Part shown: piece after piece, positions 1 to 8,062 of the stretch
Position numbering within the stretch: the stretch's first letter is position 1
Layout: every line of letters begins with the position of its first letter
Source: Coriobacteriales bacterium
GTDB taxonomy: Bacteria > Actinomycetota > Coriobacteriia > Coriobacteriales > UBA8131
Direction: 5' to 3'
NCBI GenBank assembly: GCA_031286245.1
Contig: JAITUO010000013.1
Coordinates: 1 to 17,011 of the forward strand
Length of the DNA: 17,011 nt
The notes under the pieces: generated by a model
Told to the model about the DNA's origin: nothing
Seen by the model: only the letters and a program-made list of their open reading frames with translations
Database searches by the model: none
Program-made: the position numbers and the translations under genes

Positions 1-589
1 CCTCCAGGCCTTGCTCTTCCAAGCCTTGCTTGACCAAAGCCAAATCGCCAGGCGCGGTGATAACAATCCAATCCTCTTCAGCGTCTTCATAGTCCTCACC
101 GCCTGCTTCGGCGACCATCAACATGAACTCATCTTCGTCTTCGGCCTGGGCCTTGTCTAAGGTCATCTGGCCTTTACGCTCGAACTGGAAGGCGACCGAA
201 CCACTAGTGCCCAAGTTACCGCCACACTGGGTGAAGGCAGCGCGGACATCTGCTGCAGTGCGGTTCCGATTGTCGGTCAATGCTTCGCAGAACACTGCTA
301 CGCCTGCTGGACCATACCCTTCATATGTGATGTTTTCGAACTTGGCAGCTTCGGAGCCGCCGCCGAATGCTTTCTTGATAGCACTATCTATCTTGTCTTT
401 CGGCAACGAGTAACTTTTCGCCTTGGCGATAGCTGCAGCCAGCGATGAGTTATTATCAGGATTCGGGTCGCCCCCCTCTTTGGCTGCTACAGTAATGATG
501 CGCGAGAGCTTCGAAAACAAAGCCGAGCGCTTGGCGTCCTGGGCTGCTTTACGATGCTTGGTGGTAGCCCACTTCGAATGTCCAGACAT
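1..589 (-). CDS. yebC: YebC/PmpR/TACO1-family protein (partial, C-terminus off the left edge)
   Basis: Translating the minus strand from the ATG at 589 gives MSGHSKWATTKHRKAAQDAK, the near-invariant start of the YebC family. The central signature EGYGPAGVAV followed by TDNRNRTAADVR is also clear. About 196 residues are present; full-length members have about 240-250, so roughly 50 C-terminal residues lie outside the window. The AAAGG about 8 nt upstream of the ATG supports this start. The family is cytoplasmic. It was long annotated as a DNA-binding transcriptional regulator, and members are now also linked to ribosomes and relief of translation stalling; the sequence does not say which role applies here. 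A short acidic run around residues 155-175 lies in the usual third domain. The gene is transcribed in the same direction as the atp block but is separated from it by 448 bp holding a palindromic element, so it probably has its own promoter. Confidence 0.95.
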   Translation of the reverse strand, partial: MSGHSKWATTKHRKAAQDAKRSALFSKLSRIITVAAKEGGDPNPDNNSSLAAAIAKAKSYSLPKDKIDSAIKKAFGGGSEAAKFENITYEGYGPAGVAVFCEALTDNRNRTAADVRAAFTQCGGNLGTSGSVAFQFERKGQMTLDKAQAEDEDEFMLMVAEAGGEDYEDAEEDWIVITAPGDLALVKQGLEEQGLE

Positions 590-627
590 TGCATATGCCT
601 TTCATCGGTTTGTATTCGACTGTATTA

Positions 628-656
628 AGTATAGCGTAAACACTGATTTGGCTGCC
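628..656 (-). promoter_or_regulatory. Candidate promoter for yebC
   Basis: On the minus strand a good -10 hexamer, TATACT (633-628), lies about 39 nt upstream of the yebC ATG. The sequence 17 bp further upstream (656-651, GGCAGC) is a poor -35. The assignment rests on the -10 alone and on the need for a promoter after the long spacer. Confidence 0.25.
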
Positions 657-762
657 TTATGCGCTTGCTTAGGGCTACAATCTGGCCTGGCGACTGAAAT
701 TTCATGGAATTGACCTCTTCTGCTTGACTTCTTTGCGATTGTATAGCCTATAAATTGGGTAA

Positions 763-955
763 TCCTGGAAAAATCAGAGTTTCTGGCCAAAAAGAGCTCT
801 CATGTATGGCTGTTTTGCCAGAAATGCCGGATCTGGTTTTCTCCACAATTTAAAACCGCAGGTAGACGACTTGCAACAGAATTCCATAGGCGTGAAACCA
901 ATAGAGAACTATACATGAGAGCCTTTTTTGGCCAGAAACTCTGGTTTTTCCAGGA
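763..955. repeat. 193-bp palindromic element, copy 1
   Basis: The 45-nt arms at 763-807 and 911-955 are inverted complements at 42 of 45 positions. They enclose a 103-bp centre (808-910). The arms start TCCTGG and contain GTTTCTGGCCAAAAA. A second copy of exactly the same total and arm length lies at 10573-10765 in the same centre orientation; by eye the centres are about 80% identical and share a long unbroken core starting CGGATCTGGTTTTCTCC (around 825-853). One frame of the centre is open in copy 1 but stopped in copy 2, so it is probably not coding. The layout fits a MITE-like non-autonomous element or a large structured repeat. No transposase gene is visible. Confidence 0.85.
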
Positions 956-1037
956 AATGCCTGTTTTGACTAGAACATCAGATCCTTTTTCGTGAGTGCT
1001 TCAACTCACTCATGTGGAGAAGACCGTATCAAGCGCT

Positions 1038-2366
1038 CTAAGCTGTACCGCTGGTTTCTGACTCACGTTGCTCACGTTGAAGCACCAGTTGCATGGCGAT
1101 AATCGCACACTCCACTTGTCCATGATCAGGCTGTCGGGTAGTCAGGCGTTGCAATTGCATACCAGGCCACAAGACTATTTGAACAAGCGGGTGCTCGGGC
1201 CGGGAGCCAGCCCATTTCACAGTTATCTCATAGGATAATCCAGCGATTAACGGGATCAGGATAATGCGTGAGACGACTACCAGGGTAAAACGCAAAACAG
1301 CATTGGTCACACCCAAGGCATCGATTAGAGGTGCAATTGGTGTAATAGTGAATACCAGGATTGCCACCAGCATGGTCATCAGCATGAAAGCTGTACCGCA
1401 GCGAACATGTAGAGTTGGAAACAAATCGGTGTTAGCAGGGGTTAGCTCCAAACCATGCTCGTAACAATGGATGGTTTTATGTTCAGCGCCATGATATCCA
1501 AACATTCTTTTGATGTCGGACATCTTGCCAATCAACCAGATATATGTGATGAATATCACAATCCGCAAAAAGCCATCTACCAGGTTCCACAATAAAGTCC
1601 GATCGCCATAATCGCCGATCAGGAGATTCGTTATTATTGCTGGCAGAGCAACAAAAATAAAGATGCCCAGTAGTAAACCGACTATCAAACTGACAGTTAT
1701 CAATGCTTTAGGAATTGGTGTATCGGCTGCTGGATCCTCGGCTGTTGAATCCTTGACAGTTTGCTCTGGAATAGCAGGAGCTGAAGGAGCCGGCTTTGCG
1801 GTGTCTGGCTCTGCGGTGTCTGGCTCTGCGGTGTCTGGTATAGGAGTGACCGGTTCGGTAGCTGGTTCTGCTGAGTTCAATACCGCAGCGATTGGCGCCA
1901 CAGCAGGGGTTTCACTGGTAGCCTCACTTTCAGTTTCTGCTTCAGCCTTTCTATCAGAAGCTTCAAATGCCTCATTAAAAGCAGTTTCTGATGCAATCTG
2001 CAGGGCTTGATAGCCCAAGGCCAATGACTCAACCATAGCAGTACAGCCACGTATAACAGGCCAATACATCCAGGAGTTTTTCTGACGTCCACTGCTCAAA
2101 TCGTGTTGCTCAGTATAAATGCTGCCATCCGGACGACGCACAGCGACCGCCCAGTTATAACGGCCTCGCATCATAATACCTTCCAGCAGGGCTTGTCCGC
2201 CGATATGGGTCTGACAGACCACTCCTTCTGTATCACGGGCTTTTTGCCAATCGCTTGTTGGTCTATTGGTACCGGCAATCTCCAGAGTTGATTCTTCAGC
2301 CGACATAGCCGATTCTGGCGTGATGGTTGATTGATTGGCCTCTCGCATACTAGATAGCTCACTCAT
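1038..2366 (-). CDS. DUF1385 (YqhQ-like) integral membrane protein with disordered insert
   Basis: The 442-residue protein has the DUF1385 hallmarks. The soluble front includes GGQALLEGIMMRG (56-68) and WPVIRGCTAMVESLALGYQA (102-121). Several membrane helices follow at about 221-248, 262-280, 325-348 and 358-377. The family signature YHGAEHKTIHCYEHG lies at 291-305 and a conserved RPEHPLVQIVLWPGMQLQ at 389-406. Family members in other bacteria are multi-pass membrane proteins of unsettled biochemical function. Between the soluble front and the first helix lies an extra, roughly 85-residue Glu/Ala/Pro/Thr-rich segment (about 135-218), including the exact repeat DTAEP-DTAEP-DTA; many homologues are nearer 300 residues. 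It follows rpmE by 55 bp, an association known from other Gram-positive genomes. The ATG at 2366 has only a weak ribosome site; internal ATGs at residues 7 and 21 are alternatives, both ahead of the conserved domain. Confidence 0.9.
   Translation of the reverse strand: MSELSSMREANQSTITPESAMSAEESTLEIAGTNRPTSDWQKARDTEGVVCQTHIGGQALLEGIMMRGRYNWAVAVRRPDGSIYTEQHDLSSGRQKNSWMYWPVIRGCTAMVESLALGYQALQIASETAFNEAFEASDRKAEAETESEATSETPAVAPIAAVLNSAEPATEPVTPIPDTAEPDTAEPDTAKPAPSAPAIPEQTVKDSTAEDPAADTPIPKALITVSLIVGLLLGIFIFVALPAIITNLLIGDYGDRTLLWNLVDGFLRIVIFITYIWLIGKMSDIKRMFGYHGAEHKTIHCYEHGLELTPANTDLFPTLHVRCGTAFMLMTMLVAILVFTITPIAPLIDALGVTNAVLRFTLVVVSRIILIPLIAGLSYEITVKWAGSRPEHPLVQIVLWPGMQLQRLTTRQPDHGQVECAIIAMQLVLQREQRESETSGTA
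1796..1840 (-). repeat. Three tandem 15-bp units within the DUF1385 gene
   Basis: The plus strand reads the unit GCGGTGTCTGGCTCT almost three times in a row (boundaries approximate). The units encode the DTAEP repeats in the disordered insert. The near-identity of the units at DNA level suggests recent slippage expansion. Confidence 0.75.
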
Positions 2367-2421
2367 CAGGGCTTATATAAACAGTAACAAGCATACAACC
2401 CTGACATCTCCGGCAGTCTGC

Positions 2422-2952
2422 CTAAGATGCGTCTACGGTTTCGGCAGTATCGCTGTCTTCAGCCGCCTCAACCTCGACCTCAGCACCGCTGTCTTCAGCC
2501 GCCCCGTCAACAACTGTATCAATTGCTGTAGATAACTCTGCAGCGCTGGCTAAGACCTGCTGGACAGCCTGTTCGTCTGTTGGTTTGGCTTCTACTACTT
2601 CAACGACTGCGGTCTTCTCCGCAAATTCTAAAGCCTTGGCTGCTTTAGCAGCGGACTTCTGTTCGCGTTGGCTACGTGCGGCTGCTTCAGCCTCGGCAGC
2701 AGCGACAGCTCTGGCTTCTCGACGGGCTGCTTCGCGAGATGCGACGGCTTCGGAAGCTGATCCATATTTGTCGGAGAAACGCTGGACGCGTCCGCCGGTA
2801 TCAACGTATTTTTGCTGTCCGGTATAAAAAGGATGGCATTCGTTACAAAGCTCGATGCGCAGGGACGGCTTGGTTGCACGAGTAGTGAATGTGTTGCCGC
2901 ATGAACAACGGACTTGGCATTCCATATACTCGGGATGGGTATCAGTTTTCAT
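2422..2952 (-). CDS. rpmE: Large-subunit ribosomal protein L31 with long acidic Ala-rich C-terminal tail
   Basis: The first 65-70 residues are a standard zinc-type (C+) L31. Starting at the second of two adjacent ATGs, the protein begins MKTDTHPEYMECQVRCSCGN, and the zinc ligands follow the CxC...CxxC pattern (C16, C18, C36, C39). The ending TGGRVQRFSDKYG closes the normal fold. L31 sits on the ribosome central protuberance and can act as a zinc store. Ordinary L31 is 66-90 residues, whereas this one continues for about 110 more. The extra part is first an Ala/Glu/Arg-rich stretch likely to be helical (about 70-115), then an acidic Glu/Asp/Ala/Val tail ending ETVDAS. The ATG at 2952 is preferred over 2955 because AGGAG lies five bases from it. 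The gene follows atpC by about 60 bp and precedes the DUF1385 gene. Confidence 0.95.
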   Translation of the reverse strand: MKTDTHPEYMECQVRCSCGNTFTTRATKPSLRIELCNECHPFYTGQQKYVDTGGRVQRFSDKYGSASEAVASREAARREARAVAAAEAEAAARSQREQKSAAKAAKALEFAEKTAVVEVVEAKPTDEQAVQQVLASAAELSTAIDTVVDGAAEDSGAEVEVEAAEDSDTAETVDAS

Positions 2953-2965
2953 CATTGCTCCTAGT

Positions 2966-2986
2966 TCCTTGATTTCCAGCCAAGGA
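2966..2986 (-). other. Small stem-loop between atpC and rpmE
   Basis: TCCTTG (2966-2971) pairs with CAAGGA (2981-2986) across a nine-base loop in the 60-bp spacer. No U-run follows in the minus-strand sense. It could be a weak processing or attenuation structure, or chance. Confidence 0.3.
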
Positions 2987-3012
2987 TGGTGGGGTTAAAC
3001 TTTGTAAGACTA

Positions 3013-3438
3013 TCATAGATTTGCGCGTCCGACAAGCCTGATCAGCAGCTTGACCCAAGTCATCTCTTCTCGTAGAAAAGGCCGCTCTGGATCATCCTCA
3101 GCCAATTCAATCAGCTGCTGGTCGATCTCAGCCTGGTGATCTTGTAGTGCTTCAAGGTTGAAGACATCCAAACGTTGAGCCCGAGAAGCTAGTACCACGA
3201 CTTTATGTCCATCGTTGCCGACAAAACCTCCCGACACTGCAAAGTGTTCGATCTTTTCACTATCAGCCACATGGATACGCATTTCACCAGGGCCAAGCGA
3301 GCTCATCACCGGAGCACGCAGGTATAAAAAGCCCAGTTCGCCGTCATAGGCGGGGACGACTACAAATTCAGCTTCACCATCGAACAATTGACCTTCCGGG
3401 GTGACCAGATTGACCATGAAACTGGTGTCACTCAACAT
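3013..3438 (-). CDS. atpC: F1Fo ATP synthase epsilon subunit
   Basis: At 141 residues the length is usual for bacterial epsilon. The N-terminal beta-sandwich is recognisable from NLVTPEGQLFDGEAEFVVVP and DGELGFLYLRAPVMSSLGPG, and the C-terminal helical part from about residue 90 onward. Epsilon forms part of the central stalk with gamma and often restrains ATP hydrolysis through its C-terminal helices. The family motif usually written LPGHAPL reads LYLRAPV here, a modest deviation. It is the last F1 gene of the operon and starts about 39 bp after the atpD stop. The ATG at 3438 is preceded by AGGGG at short spacing. Identification is secure from motif and position. Confidence 0.96.
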   Translation of the reverse strand: MLSDTSFMVNLVTPEGQLFDGEAEFVVVPAYDGELGFLYLRAPVMSSLGPGEMRIHVADSEKIEHFAVSGGFVGNDGHKVVVLASRAQRLDVFNLEALQDHQAEIDQQLIELAEDDPERPFLREEMTWVKLLIRLVGRANL

Positions 3439-3477
3439 TTACCCCTAACCGACGCCATGACCTGCTGCCTACGTGAC

Positions 3478-4905
3478 TTAAGACTCAAGTTTCCGAGCAG
3501 CTTCATAGACATCTTCGATCGCACCCTTGTAGCGAAAAGCCTGCTCAGGAATATTGTCACATTTTCCATCGATAATCGCAGCAAAACTTCGGATCGTGTC
3601 TTCAAGCTTGACGTACTTACCGGGATTGCCAGTAAAGACTTCAGCCACATGGAATGGTTGCCCTAAGAACTGCTGGACCTTGCGGGCGCGCGAAACAGTC
3701 AGTTTCTGTTCTTCAGAAAGCTCTTCCATTCCCAAAATGGCAATAATGTCCTGCAGATCGGAATAGGTTTGCAAAAGCCGTTGCACTGTCACAGCGACCC
3801 GATAATGCTCCTCACCCAATATCTCGGCAGATAAGGCCCGAGACGTAGAGGCTAATGGGTCGACTGCGGGATAGATGCCCAGTTCAGCGATTGATCGGGA
3901 TAAAACCGTGGTCGCATCCAAGTGGGTGAAAGCTGTTGCTGGCGCCGGGTCAGTCAAGTCATCGGCTGGTACATAGATAGCCTGGACAGAGGTGATAGAA
4001 CCGGTCTTGGTCGATGTGATGCGTTCCTGCAGGTCACCCATCTCTGTAGACAGTGTAGGTTGATACCCAACAGCTGATGGCATGCGACCGAGCAGAGCCG
4101 ACACCTCAGAACCAGCCTGGGTGAAGCGGAAGATATTATCGATAAACAGTAATACATCCTGACCTTGGTCCCGAAAATACTCCGCAATCGTCAAACCAGA
4201 CAAGCCAACCCTGAGACGTGCTCCCGGCGGTTCGTTCATCTGCCCGAACACCAGACAGGTCTTTTCGATGACGCCGGATTCGGTCATCTCCTGGTATAGA
4301 GCAGTGCCTTCGCGAGTCCGCTCACCTACGCCGGTGAACACCGAAGTGCCCCCATGCTCCTGGGCCAGGTTGTTGATCAATTCCATGATGATGACAGTCT
4401 TGCCGACTCCGGCTCCTCCGAACAGACCAGTCTTGCCACCTTTGATATAGGGCTCCAGTAAATCAACAACCTTGATACCGGTCTCAAAGACTTCCGTTGA
4501 TGTAGTCAAATCTTCGAAAGGCGGAGCCTGGCGATGGATCGGATAATACTCTGCGATTTCTGGCATCTCGCCACCATCGATCAGCTCACCGATGACATTC
4601 CAAATCCGACCTAACGTATTCTGGCCTACCGGTACCATGATCGGTGCTCCAGTATCAATAGCTTCCATACCACGCTGTAAGCCATCAGTAGAAGACATGG
4701 CTACTGCCCGTACGACATTTCCTGGCATATGCATCTCGACTTCAGCAACGACAGAGACCGGTCCAATTGGCGTTGTGGCACTGATGGTCAAAGCGTTATA
4801 TATCGATGGTATCGCATCGACTGCGAACTCGACATCGACCACCGGCCCAATGATTCGCACGATCCGTCCAATATTCATTTTGGCTTCCTTTTCTTGACTA
4901 GCCAT
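3478..4905 (-). CDS. atpD: F1Fo ATP synthase beta subunit (catalytic)
   Basis: This is the most conserved gene in the window. The beta subunit carries the catalytic sites that make ATP from ADP and phosphate on the F1 head. The Walker A loop GGAGVGKT lies at about 163-170, followed by GVGERTREG with the catalytic glutamate, the Walker B-type LLFIDNIFRFTQAGSEVSALLGRMPSAVGYQPTL region (in parts), and the Asp-rich DDLTDPAPATAFTHLDATT. The C-terminal helical domain includes the DELSEE-related segment, here GMEELSEEQKL, which contacts gamma and epsilon. The length of 475 residues is normal. An in-frame TTG at 4908 is possible, but the ATG at 4905 sits five bases after GAGGAGATTTG and is preferred. 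The first ten residues (MASQEKEAKM) are a short lineage-specific extension ahead of the usual start. Confidence 0.98.
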   Translation of the reverse strand: MASQEKEAKMNIGRIVRIIGPVVDVEFAVDAIPSIYNALTISATTPIGPVSVVAEVEMHMPGNVVRAVAMSSTDGLQRGMEAIDTGAPIMVPVGQNTLGRIWNVIGELIDGGEMPEIAEYYPIHRQAPPFEDLTTSTEVFETGIKVVDLLEPYIKGGKTGLFGGAGVGKTVIIMELINNLAQEHGGTSVFTGVGERTREGTALYQEMTESGVIEKTCLVFGQMNEPPGARLRVGLSGLTIAEYFRDQGQDVLLFIDNIFRFTQAGSEVSALLGRMPSAVGYQPTLSTEMGDLQERITSTKTGSITSVQAIYVPADDLTDPAPATAFTHLDATTVLSRSIAELGIYPAVDPLASTSRALSAEILGEEHYRVAVTVQRLLQTYSDLQDIIAILGMEELSEEQKLTVSRARKVQQFLGQPFHVAEVFTGNPGKYVKLEDTIRSFAAIIDGKCDNIPEQAFRYKGAIEDVYEAARKLES

Positions 4906-4921
4906 CAAATCTCCTCATATA

Positions 4922-5917
4922 TCAATCATCGACTTCCAGAGCGGCAGCGCCGCCAACTATTTCAGCTATTTCAGTGGTGATTGCTGTCTGACGGGCTCGA
5001 TTGTACATCCGCATTAATGTAGCGATCATCTCATTGGCATTGTCTGTCGCTGATTTCATGGCTTTGCGACGCGCCCCCTGCTCACCGGCTGCCGAGTCTA
5101 ATAAAGCGTGGTAGATCCGAGTTCTGACATAGTCAGGCAGCAGCACATCAAGCACTGCCCGTGGAGTAGGCATATACTCGTAATAGTCTTCACCAACCTC
5201 ACCGTTTCCAGATGTCAGATGCGTACGCTCTTGTGCCTCACTGATCTTTGCACTGGTGCCGGCAGCAGCAGTTTTTGCGCTCTCATCCACATAAACAGCT
5301 TCCCAGTCGACATCAGCATCCTGATCACTGCTCAAATCGGTGATCGGCAGAACCTGTTCCAGACGCAAGGTCTGATCTGCTACATTTTTGGCATGGTTAT
5401 AAAACAGGATCACCTGGTCGCTTTGGCCTGCTGTGTAGCTGTCGATGACATAGGCGGAGATACGGTTAGCATCGGTGATCGTCGGGTCGGCAGAGCTGGC
5501 AAGCAGGCTCAACACCACCGGTATCTGTCGGTATTTGAAATAAGCAATCGCCTTACGGCCACAGGCAATAACATCGCAGGCGATATCATAGGTCTCCATC
5601 TGGCTGATGTAGTGGTCTGCGGCACGCAGCACAGACGAGTTGAATCCGCCAGCCATGCCACGGTCTGAGGCAATCACGATGACGATCACTTTATCCAGTG
5701 TCTGGTGCTTGAGCATTAAAGGATTCTTAGCGTTCTTGGTACGGTTGACAAGGCTGACCAGTACCCCGGCCATTGCAGTGGCATATGGAGTGGCTGCCAC
5801 GATCCGGTCGGTCGCCCGTTTTATCTTGGCTGTCGCCACCATCTCCATGGTCCGTGTAATCTGCTGGGTCGAGGTGACCGAGTTGATCCGCTTCTTGATA
5901 TCCCGCAGGTTCGTCAC
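4922..5917 (-). CDS. atpG: F1Fo ATP synthase gamma subunit with internal insert
   Basis: Gamma is the central rotor shaft linking the c ring to the F1 head. The N-terminal helix (LRDIKKRINSVTSTQQITRTM then MVATAKIKRA), the DRGMAGGFNS segment (85-94) and the C-terminal helix ending ARQTAITTEIAEIVGGAAAL are all diagnostic. The protein is 331 residues, against the common 285-295. The excess is mostly a hydrophilic insert between the QVLPI strand (about 191) and YYEYMPTP (about 245), rich in Asp, Ala, Thr and Gly (about 196-243). The reading frame is intact through it. The start is GTG at 5917, with AGGAG seven bases upstream. It lies 12 bp after the atpA stop and 16 bp before the atpD start, consistent with one transcript. 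Confidence 0.97.
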   Translation of the reverse strand: MTNLRDIKKRINSVTSTQQITRTMEMVATAKIKRATDRIVAATPYATAMAGVLVSLVNRTKNAKNPLMLKHQTLDKVIVIVIASDRGMAGGFNSSVLRAADHYISQMETYDIACDVIACGRKAIAYFKYRQIPVVLSLLASSADPTITDANRISAYVIDSYTAGQSDQVILFYNHAKNVADQTLRLEQVLPITDLSSDQDADVDWEAVYVDESAKTAAAGTSAKISEAQERTHLTSGNGEVGEDYYEYMPTPRAVLDVLLPDYVRTRIYHALLDSAAGEQGARRKAMKSATDNANEMIATLMRMYNRARQTAITTEIAEIVGGAAALEVDD

Positions 5918-5929
5918 TACACTGCTCCT

Positions 5930-7489
5930 TTAGGCCTGATACTCTGCCTTGAAGGCAGTAAAGGCCTCGCGCAGTTTAATGATGGTTTCATCCGACAGTC
6001 GTTGTTCGGATTGGATAATACCAACGATCTCCGGTTGTTGGACACGCATGTATTCTAAAAGACCTGCTCGGAAGGGTAAGATCTGATCCACATTAAGATC
6101 GTCCAAGAAACCTTCGTTTCCTGCAAATATCGCCATAGTCTGCTCTTCAAACGGCATTGGCTGGTAACGTCCCTGCTTCAGCAATTCGGTCATACGCACA
6201 CCCCGAGCCAGCTGGTTTTGGGTAGCCTTGTCCAGATCTGAGCCGAACTGAGTAAAAGCCTGCAGTTCGCGATAGGCAGCCAGGTCGAGCCTTAAAGATC
6301 CGGCTACCTGCTTCATCGCCTTGGTCTGAGCATCACCACCGACACGAGAGACTGAGATGCCGACATTAACTGCCGGGCGCTGACCTTGGAAAAAGAGGTC
6401 GGATTGCAGAAAGATCTGCCCGTCAGTGATCGAGATTACATTGGTTGGGATATAAGCAGAGATATCTCCAGCCTGGGTCTCGATGATCGGCAGAGCTGTC
6501 AGTGAGCCACCGCCATTGACCGCAGACAGTTTAACTGCTCGTTCCAGGAGTCGGGAGTGCAAGTAAAAAACATCGCCCGGATAGGCCTCGCGTCCAGGTG
6601 GTCGACGCAAGGTCAGCGACATCTGACGGTAAGCCACTGCTTGCTTGGACAGGTCGTCATAGATGCACAAAACATCACGTCCGGGGTTATCTTTGCCAGC
6701 TGGTTTACCGTCGGCTCCGTTATAGATGAAGTACTCCCCTATCGCACAACCGGCCATTGGAGCGATGAACTGCAGTGGCGCACTGTCAGAGGCTGAGGCG
6801 GTGACTATGATGGTGTATTCCATCGCCCCAAAGCGCTCCAGGGTTTCGACCACGCCAGCGACCGTTGAGGCTTTCTGACCGATCGCCACGTAGATGCAGA
6901 TCAGGTCTTTACCCTTGGAGTTGATGATTGTGTCGACAGCAATGGCAGTTTTTCCAGTCTGGCGGTCTCCGATGATCAGTTCACGCTGACCGCGACCGAT
7001 CGGGATCATGGAGTCGATGGCGATCAAACCGGTCTGCATCGGCTGACTGACTCCTTGGCGCTCAACAACTCCGGGAGCCCTGAATTCCACAGGTCGATAT
7101 CCGTCTGCATTTATCGGGCCCTTGCCATCCAGCGGTTCTCCCAGTGGATTGACCACTCGGCCCAAAAACTCCAGGCCCGATGGCACTTCGACGATCCGGC
7201 TGGTGGTATGCACGGTATCGTTTTCCCGGATCTGCCGGACATCACCAAGCAGAACCGCGCCAACCTCGTTCTCATCCAGGTTTTGAGCCAAGCCATAGAT
7301 CACCTGTCCGCCCGACGAGACGAATTCCAACAACTCACCAGCCATGGCGTCGCGTAGCCCAGAGACAATGGCGATTCCGTCTCCGACCTGCAGAACGCTG
7401 CCTACTTCACGCGACTGGACTCCGAGTTCGAAAGCCTCCAGCTGTTCGCGTATAGCTGCATCAATGGCACTTGCGGTGATTTCTGCCAT
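5930..7489 (-). CDS. atpA: F1Fo ATP synthase alpha subunit
   Basis: Alpha alternates with beta in the F1 hexamer and carries the regulatory nucleotide sites. The Walker A loop GDRQTGKT is at 174-181, PIGRGQRELIIGDRQ leads into it, and the arginine-finger segment ISVSRVGGDAQTKAMK lies further on. YPGDVFYLHSRLLERA and SITDGQIFL are also family signatures. The length of 519 residues is within the normal range, with a slightly long C-terminus. The ATG at 7489 immediately follows the TAA of atpH with no gap, so translation is probably coupled; a GGAGG about ten bases upstream lies inside the end of atpH. All expected domains are intact. Confidence 0.98.
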   Translation of the reverse strand: MAEITASAIDAAIREQLEAFELGVQSREVGSVLQVGDGIAIVSGLRDAMAGELLEFVSSGGQVIYGLAQNLDENEVGAVLLGDVRQIRENDTVHTTSRIVEVPSGLEFLGRVVNPLGEPLDGKGPINADGYRPVEFRAPGVVERQGVSQPMQTGLIAIDSMIPIGRGQRELIIGDRQTGKTAIAVDTIINSKGKDLICIYVAIGQKASTVAGVVETLERFGAMEYTIIVTASASDSAPLQFIAPMAGCAIGEYFIYNGADGKPAGKDNPGRDVLCIYDDLSKQAVAYRQMSLTLRRPPGREAYPGDVFYLHSRLLERAVKLSAVNGGGSLTALPIIETQAGDISAYIPTNVISITDGQIFLQSDLFFQGQRPAVNVGISVSRVGGDAQTKAMKQVAGSLRLDLAAYRELQAFTQFGSDLDKATQNQLARGVRMTELLKQGRYQPMPFEEQTMAIFAGNEGFLDDLNVDQILPFRAGLLEYMRVQQPEIVGIIQSEQRLSDETIIKLREAFTAFKAEYQA

Positions 7490-8062
7490 TTAATCTGCAC
7501 CTCCGATAGTTTCACTGGTCAACGCCAGGCGGGCTCGCACAAGTTGAGCAGTCAGGCTCGCATCGATCCGTCGGTCGCGCATCTCCAGTATGATACCGCC
7601 CAAAATGTCCGGGTCGACATGCTCACGCAAGACGACCGGACAGCTCAACTGAGCGGAGTATTTCTCTTCAATAGCTTGTCGCAGGGTGTCATCCAGAACA
7701 ACAACGGTGGTGACATCGATGACTTCCACCCCAAAATGCTCTTCGATGAGCCCGGTAAAACGGTTACTGATCGTACTGAGCAGTTTCAACTCCTTACGTT
7801 CGATCAGTAGTTTTATTACTGTGGAGAAGACCGGAGCCAACTCCGGAAAGAGCCTGTCAACCAATCCCAGGCGGACTTCAAGTGGCAAGCCACTGTCGAT
7901 CAGATGGACTCGCAAACCTGGAGTGTTGATGATCGTCCAAGCTAATTCTTCAAACGACCGTGACAGTTCGATCGCCAGTTTAGCGTCATCTGATTCTATG
8001 GCCTGGCCTAAAACAGCCCTGGCATAGATATCGGTGATTGTCGACCTGGTACTAGTTGTCAT
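7490..8062 (-). CDS. atpH: F1Fo ATP synthase delta subunit (OSCP-like)
   Basis: Delta caps the F1 head and binds the peripheral stalk formed by AtpF. The 190-residue protein shows the OSCP N-terminal helical bundle (IYARAVLGQAI at 13-23; later FSTVIKLLIERKELKLLSTI) and the C-terminal signature DPDILGGIILEMRDRRIDAS, followed by LTAQLVRARLAL. The length is at the top of the usual 175-185 range. The ATG at 8062 overlaps the end of atpF by 11 bp, indicating translational coupling, and the stop abuts atpA. The Shine-Dalgarno match is weak, in keeping with coupling. Function and identity are secure from motif plus operon position. Confidence 0.96.
   Translation of the reverse strand: MTTSTRSTITDIYARAVLGQAIESDDAKLAIELSRSFEELAWTIINTPGLRVHLIDSGLPLEVRLGLVDRLFPELAPVFSTVIKLLIERKELKLLSTISNRFTGLIEEHFGVEVIDVTTVVVLDDTLRQAIEEKYSAQLSCPVVLREHVDPDILGGIILEMRDRRIDASLTAQLVRARLALTSETIGGAD

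Larger units (their letters stand above)
590..1037. other. Non-coding spacer between yebC and the DUF1385 gene
   Basis: I see no convincing gene here. The spacer holds the candidate yebC -10 near its left end, an AT-rich stretch at 742-762 that recurs inverted at 10766-10785, the 193-bp palindromic element (763-955), and a 6-bp stem-loop at 992-1009 (GTGAGT, six-base loop, ACTCAC). That last stem-loop lies just downstream of the DUF1385 stop codon but has no U-run in the minus-strand transcript, so I do not call it an intrinsic terminator. The end of the long atp transcript may instead be set by the large palindrome. Confidence 0.6.

Noticed and set aside
992..1009. Intrinsic terminator directly after the DUF1385 gene
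   Set aside because: The stem is only 6 bp and in the minus-strand transcript it is followed by GAAAAAGG rather than a U-run.
1663..2010. Plus-strand Ser/Gly/Ala-rich frame of 115 codons
   Set aside because: Antisense of the low-complexity insert in the DUF1385 gene; the repetitive codons keep it open.
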